Source: Litoreibacter arenae DSM 19593 (GTDB taxonomy: Bacteria > Pseudomonadota > Alphaproteobacteria > Rhodobacterales > Rhodobacteraceae). Taken from it: 64,000 bases of DNA. A program made the position numbers and the translations under genes. A model generated the notes under the pieces. It made no database searches, was not told where the DNA came from, and saw only the letters and a list, made by a program, of their open reading frames with translations. The stretch covers positions 186,001 through 250,000 of the forward strand of contig NZ_KE557310.1 of NCBI RefSeq assembly GCF_000442275.2. Reading direction: 5' to 3'. This document shows, piece by piece, positions 62,971 to 64,000 of the stretch (positions are counted from its first letter, which is position 1; every line of letters starts with the position of its first letter).

Positions 62971-63579
62971 ATGACTGGTAAAGTTCAGAAGAAGCGGGAT
63001 GACCTACGGGTTCGGCTCATTGATCTTGCCGAAGAGCGGATCAAGACCGGCGGCATTTCGGCGGTTCGGGCGCGTGACCTTGCAAAGGAAGCGGGCTGTG
63101 CGGTCGGCGCGATCTATAACGTCTTCGGCGACATGAACGATCTGATCATGGCCGTTAACGCACGCACGTTCAAACGTGTCGGCGCGCAGGTCTCCGCTGC
63201 GGTCGAGGCCGAGCCGCCCGGGCATCCGGTAAAAACCATGATCGCCATGTCGCACGCCTATCTGCACTTCGCTCGCGACAACACCCCCGCGTGGCGAACG
63301 CTTTTCGACTTGGAAGTCTCTACTGAAGAAGCGGTCCCTGCGTGGTATCTTGAAGAACTGCAAAAAGTGTTCTCGTTGATCGCCGACCCGCTCACGCGAA
63401 TCTTCCCTGATATGCCGGCTGCGGACGTTGCCTTGATGACACGCGGGCTGTTCTCTGCGGTGCATGGAATCGTGCTTTTGGGGCTGGAAAAGCGCATTTC
63501 GGCAGTTCCAGTCGATCAACTTGAACACATGATTACCCTTGTTTTCAGCCACTTGACCTCCACGCCCTCAGAAAAGTGA
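62971..63579 (+). CDS. TetR/AcrR-family transcriptional regulator
   Basis: A 202-residue TetR-type repressor. The N-terminal HTH is RLIDLAEERIKTGGISAVRARDLAKEAGCAVGAIYNVFGDMNDLIMAV. The C-terminal region is a TetR_C_33-like (WHG) ligand domain (TMIAMSHAYLHFARDNTPAWRTLFDLEV). The ATG at 62971 has an AAGGGGG ribosome-binding site five bases upstream. An in-frame ATG at 62947 coincides with the operator itself and is rejected. Its stop codon overlaps the first of three operator copies that precede the PspA-like gene, so it likely represses both itself and that gene. Confidence 0.9.
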   Translation: MTGKVQKKRDDLRVRLIDLAEERIKTGGISAVRARDLAKEAGCAVGAIYNVFGDMNDLIMAVNARTFKRVGAQVSAAVEAEPPGHPVKTMIAMSHAYLHFARDNTPAWRTLFDLEVSTEEAVPAWYLEELQKVFSLIADPLTRIFPDMPAADVALMTRGLFSAVHGIVLLGLEKRISAVPVDQLEHMITLVFSHLTSTPSEK

Positions 63580-63589
63580 ACATTGTTCA
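63577..63589. promoter_or_regulatory. TGAAC-N3-GTTCA operator, site 1 of the pspA-like promoter
   Basis: TGAAC-ATT-GTTCA; its first three bases are the stop codon of the tetR gene. Confidence 0.7.
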
Positions 63590-63598
63590 AAATAATTC

Positions 63599-63626
63599 TT
63601 GAACGGCGTTCAGAATCGAGTATCTT
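63599..63626 (+). promoter_or_regulatory. Predicted promoter of the PspA-like gene
   Basis: TTGAAC (63599-63604) and TATCTT (63621-63626) are spaced 16 bases apart. Operator site 2 overlaps the -35 box and site 3 lies just beyond the -10 box, as expected for repression. Confidence 0.6.
63600..63612. promoter_or_regulatory. TGAAC-N3-GTTCA operator, site 2
   Basis: TGAAC-GGC-GTTCA, lying over the -35 element of the predicted promoter. Confidence 0.8.
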
Positions 63627-63633
63627 GAATTCA

Positions 63634-63646
63634 TGAACGGTGTTCA
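63634..63646. promoter_or_regulatory. TGAAC-N3-GTTCA operator, site 3
   Basis: TGAAC-GGT-GTTCA, downstream of the -10 box, with the ribosome-binding site (GTAGGAGAGA) 15 bp further. Confidence 0.8.
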
Positions 63647-63675
63647 AAAAACACCTCCATGTAGGAGAGACCAAG

Positions 63676-64000
63676 ATGTTTTTGACTTTGAAGACCCTGA
63701 TGACCGGCGCAAACGCCCGAGCCGAAGAGAAGGTCCGCGACGTCTATGCCATCGAATTAATTGAACAAAAAATCCGTGAGGCAAGCAACAGCCTCACCGC
63801 TGCAAAAGCAACGCTCGCCAGCCTGATCCAGCGCCAACGTGGTGAGCAGCGCCAGGTCCGGTCGATCGAAGCTCGCGTTTCCGACCTGACTGGACGAGCA
63901 ACCAAAGCTCTGGATGACGACAACGAAACCATGGCGTCCGAGGCAGCCAACGCCATTGCCCAGCTCGAAAACGAGTTGGAGGTGCGCAGACAAACCCTCG
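63676..64000 (+). CDS. PspA/IM30-like coiled-coil protein (partial)
   Basis: Only the first 108 codons are in the window. It begins MFLTLKTLMTGANARAEEKV and continues as a long charged helix with heptad character (ELIEQKIREASNSLTAAKA, LIQRQRGEQRQVRSIEARV, NAIAQLENELEVRRQTL). This resembles the amphipathic helix plus coiled coil of PspA/IM30 (ESCRT-III-like) membrane-stress proteins. The frame is open to the right edge. It is controlled by a promoter holding three operator copies for the TetR protein upstream. Confidence 0.75.
   Translation, partial: MFLTLKTLMTGANARAEEKVRDVYAIELIEQKIREASNSLTAAKATLASLIQRQRGEQRQVRSIEARVSDLTGRATKALDDDNETMASEAANAIAQLENELEVRRQTL

Noticed and set aside
1-64000. Search for CRISPR arrays, prophage genes, toxin-antitoxin pairs or defence systems
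   Set aside because: No regularly spaced repeats and no recognisable phage, Cas, restriction or toxin genes were seen; the only mobile DNA is the IS3/IS110 scar.

Overview
The window looks like a chromosomal segment of a marine-type alphaproteobacterium of the order Rhodobacterales (Roseobacter group). This is inferred from high GC content, an Irr-type Fur regulator divergent from fabA-fabB-fabI, glcDEF, a DUF5928-type glycosyltransferase, an alphaproteobacterial GTTC-N7-GTTC SOS box in front of imuA-imuB-dnaE2, and a Rhodobacterales-like intergenic repeat built on a GGAATATTTT core. No species assignment is possible from sequence reading alone.

Layout. 1-4.8 kb: a two-subunit molybdenum hydroxylase (large subunit cut by the left edge) and an NADH:flavin oxidoreductase of the demethylase/dienoyl-CoA reductase type. 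4.85-9.6 kb: gcvT-gcvH-gcvP under a tandem glycine riboswitch, closed by a terminator. 9.6-15.2 kb: a small acidic protein, phoH, an OmpA/lipoprotein pair sharing a novel-looking module, miaB, a conserved unknown protein and a decayed lipoprotein gene. 15.2-20.7 kb: Hsp20, a trypsin-like protease and glycolate oxidase glcD-glcE-glcF with a putative operator. 20.7-29 kb: two small envelope genes and a moxR-DUF58-DUF4159-membrane protein operon. 29-35 kb: polA with a small zinc-finger gene, HIT hydrolase, a branching glycosyltransferase and a divergent sulfotransferase. 35.4-40.4 kb: adenosine kinase, nth, a Hint-domain protein, an Ada-like regulator/methyltransferase and two tandem OmpA lipoproteins. 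40.4-50 kb: a FadR-type regulator facing an enolase-superfamily/alcohol dehydrogenase pair, a 3-oxoadipate enol-lactonase, an MFS pump, and an EEP hydrolase/threonine dehydratase/alpha-beta hydrolase/dehalogenase run, then an M50 protease. 50.3-55 kb: fabA-fabB-fabI, irr, and a DUF1007/NicO metal-transport pair. 55.1-57.1 kb: a scar in which an SDR gene is cut by a decayed IS3-family element that abuts the 3' remnant of an IS110-family element. 57.1-62.7 kb: the SOS mutagenesis cassette imuA-imuB-dnaE2. 62.8-64 kb: tRNA-Arg(TCT), then a TetR regulator and a PspA/IM30-like gene running off the right edge.

Most of the window is ordinary core metabolism. The observations most worth checking are: the TetR-PspA module, where one 13-bp palindrome (TGAAC-N3-GTTCA) occurs four times, once in front of tetR and three times around the pspA-like promoter; the cysteine-containing module shared by an OmpA protein and the stand-alone lipoprotein downstream of it; the paired palindromes between the alcohol dehydrogenase and pcaD; and enzymes whose usual ligand residues are replaced. 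I found no CRISPR array, phage or defence system.
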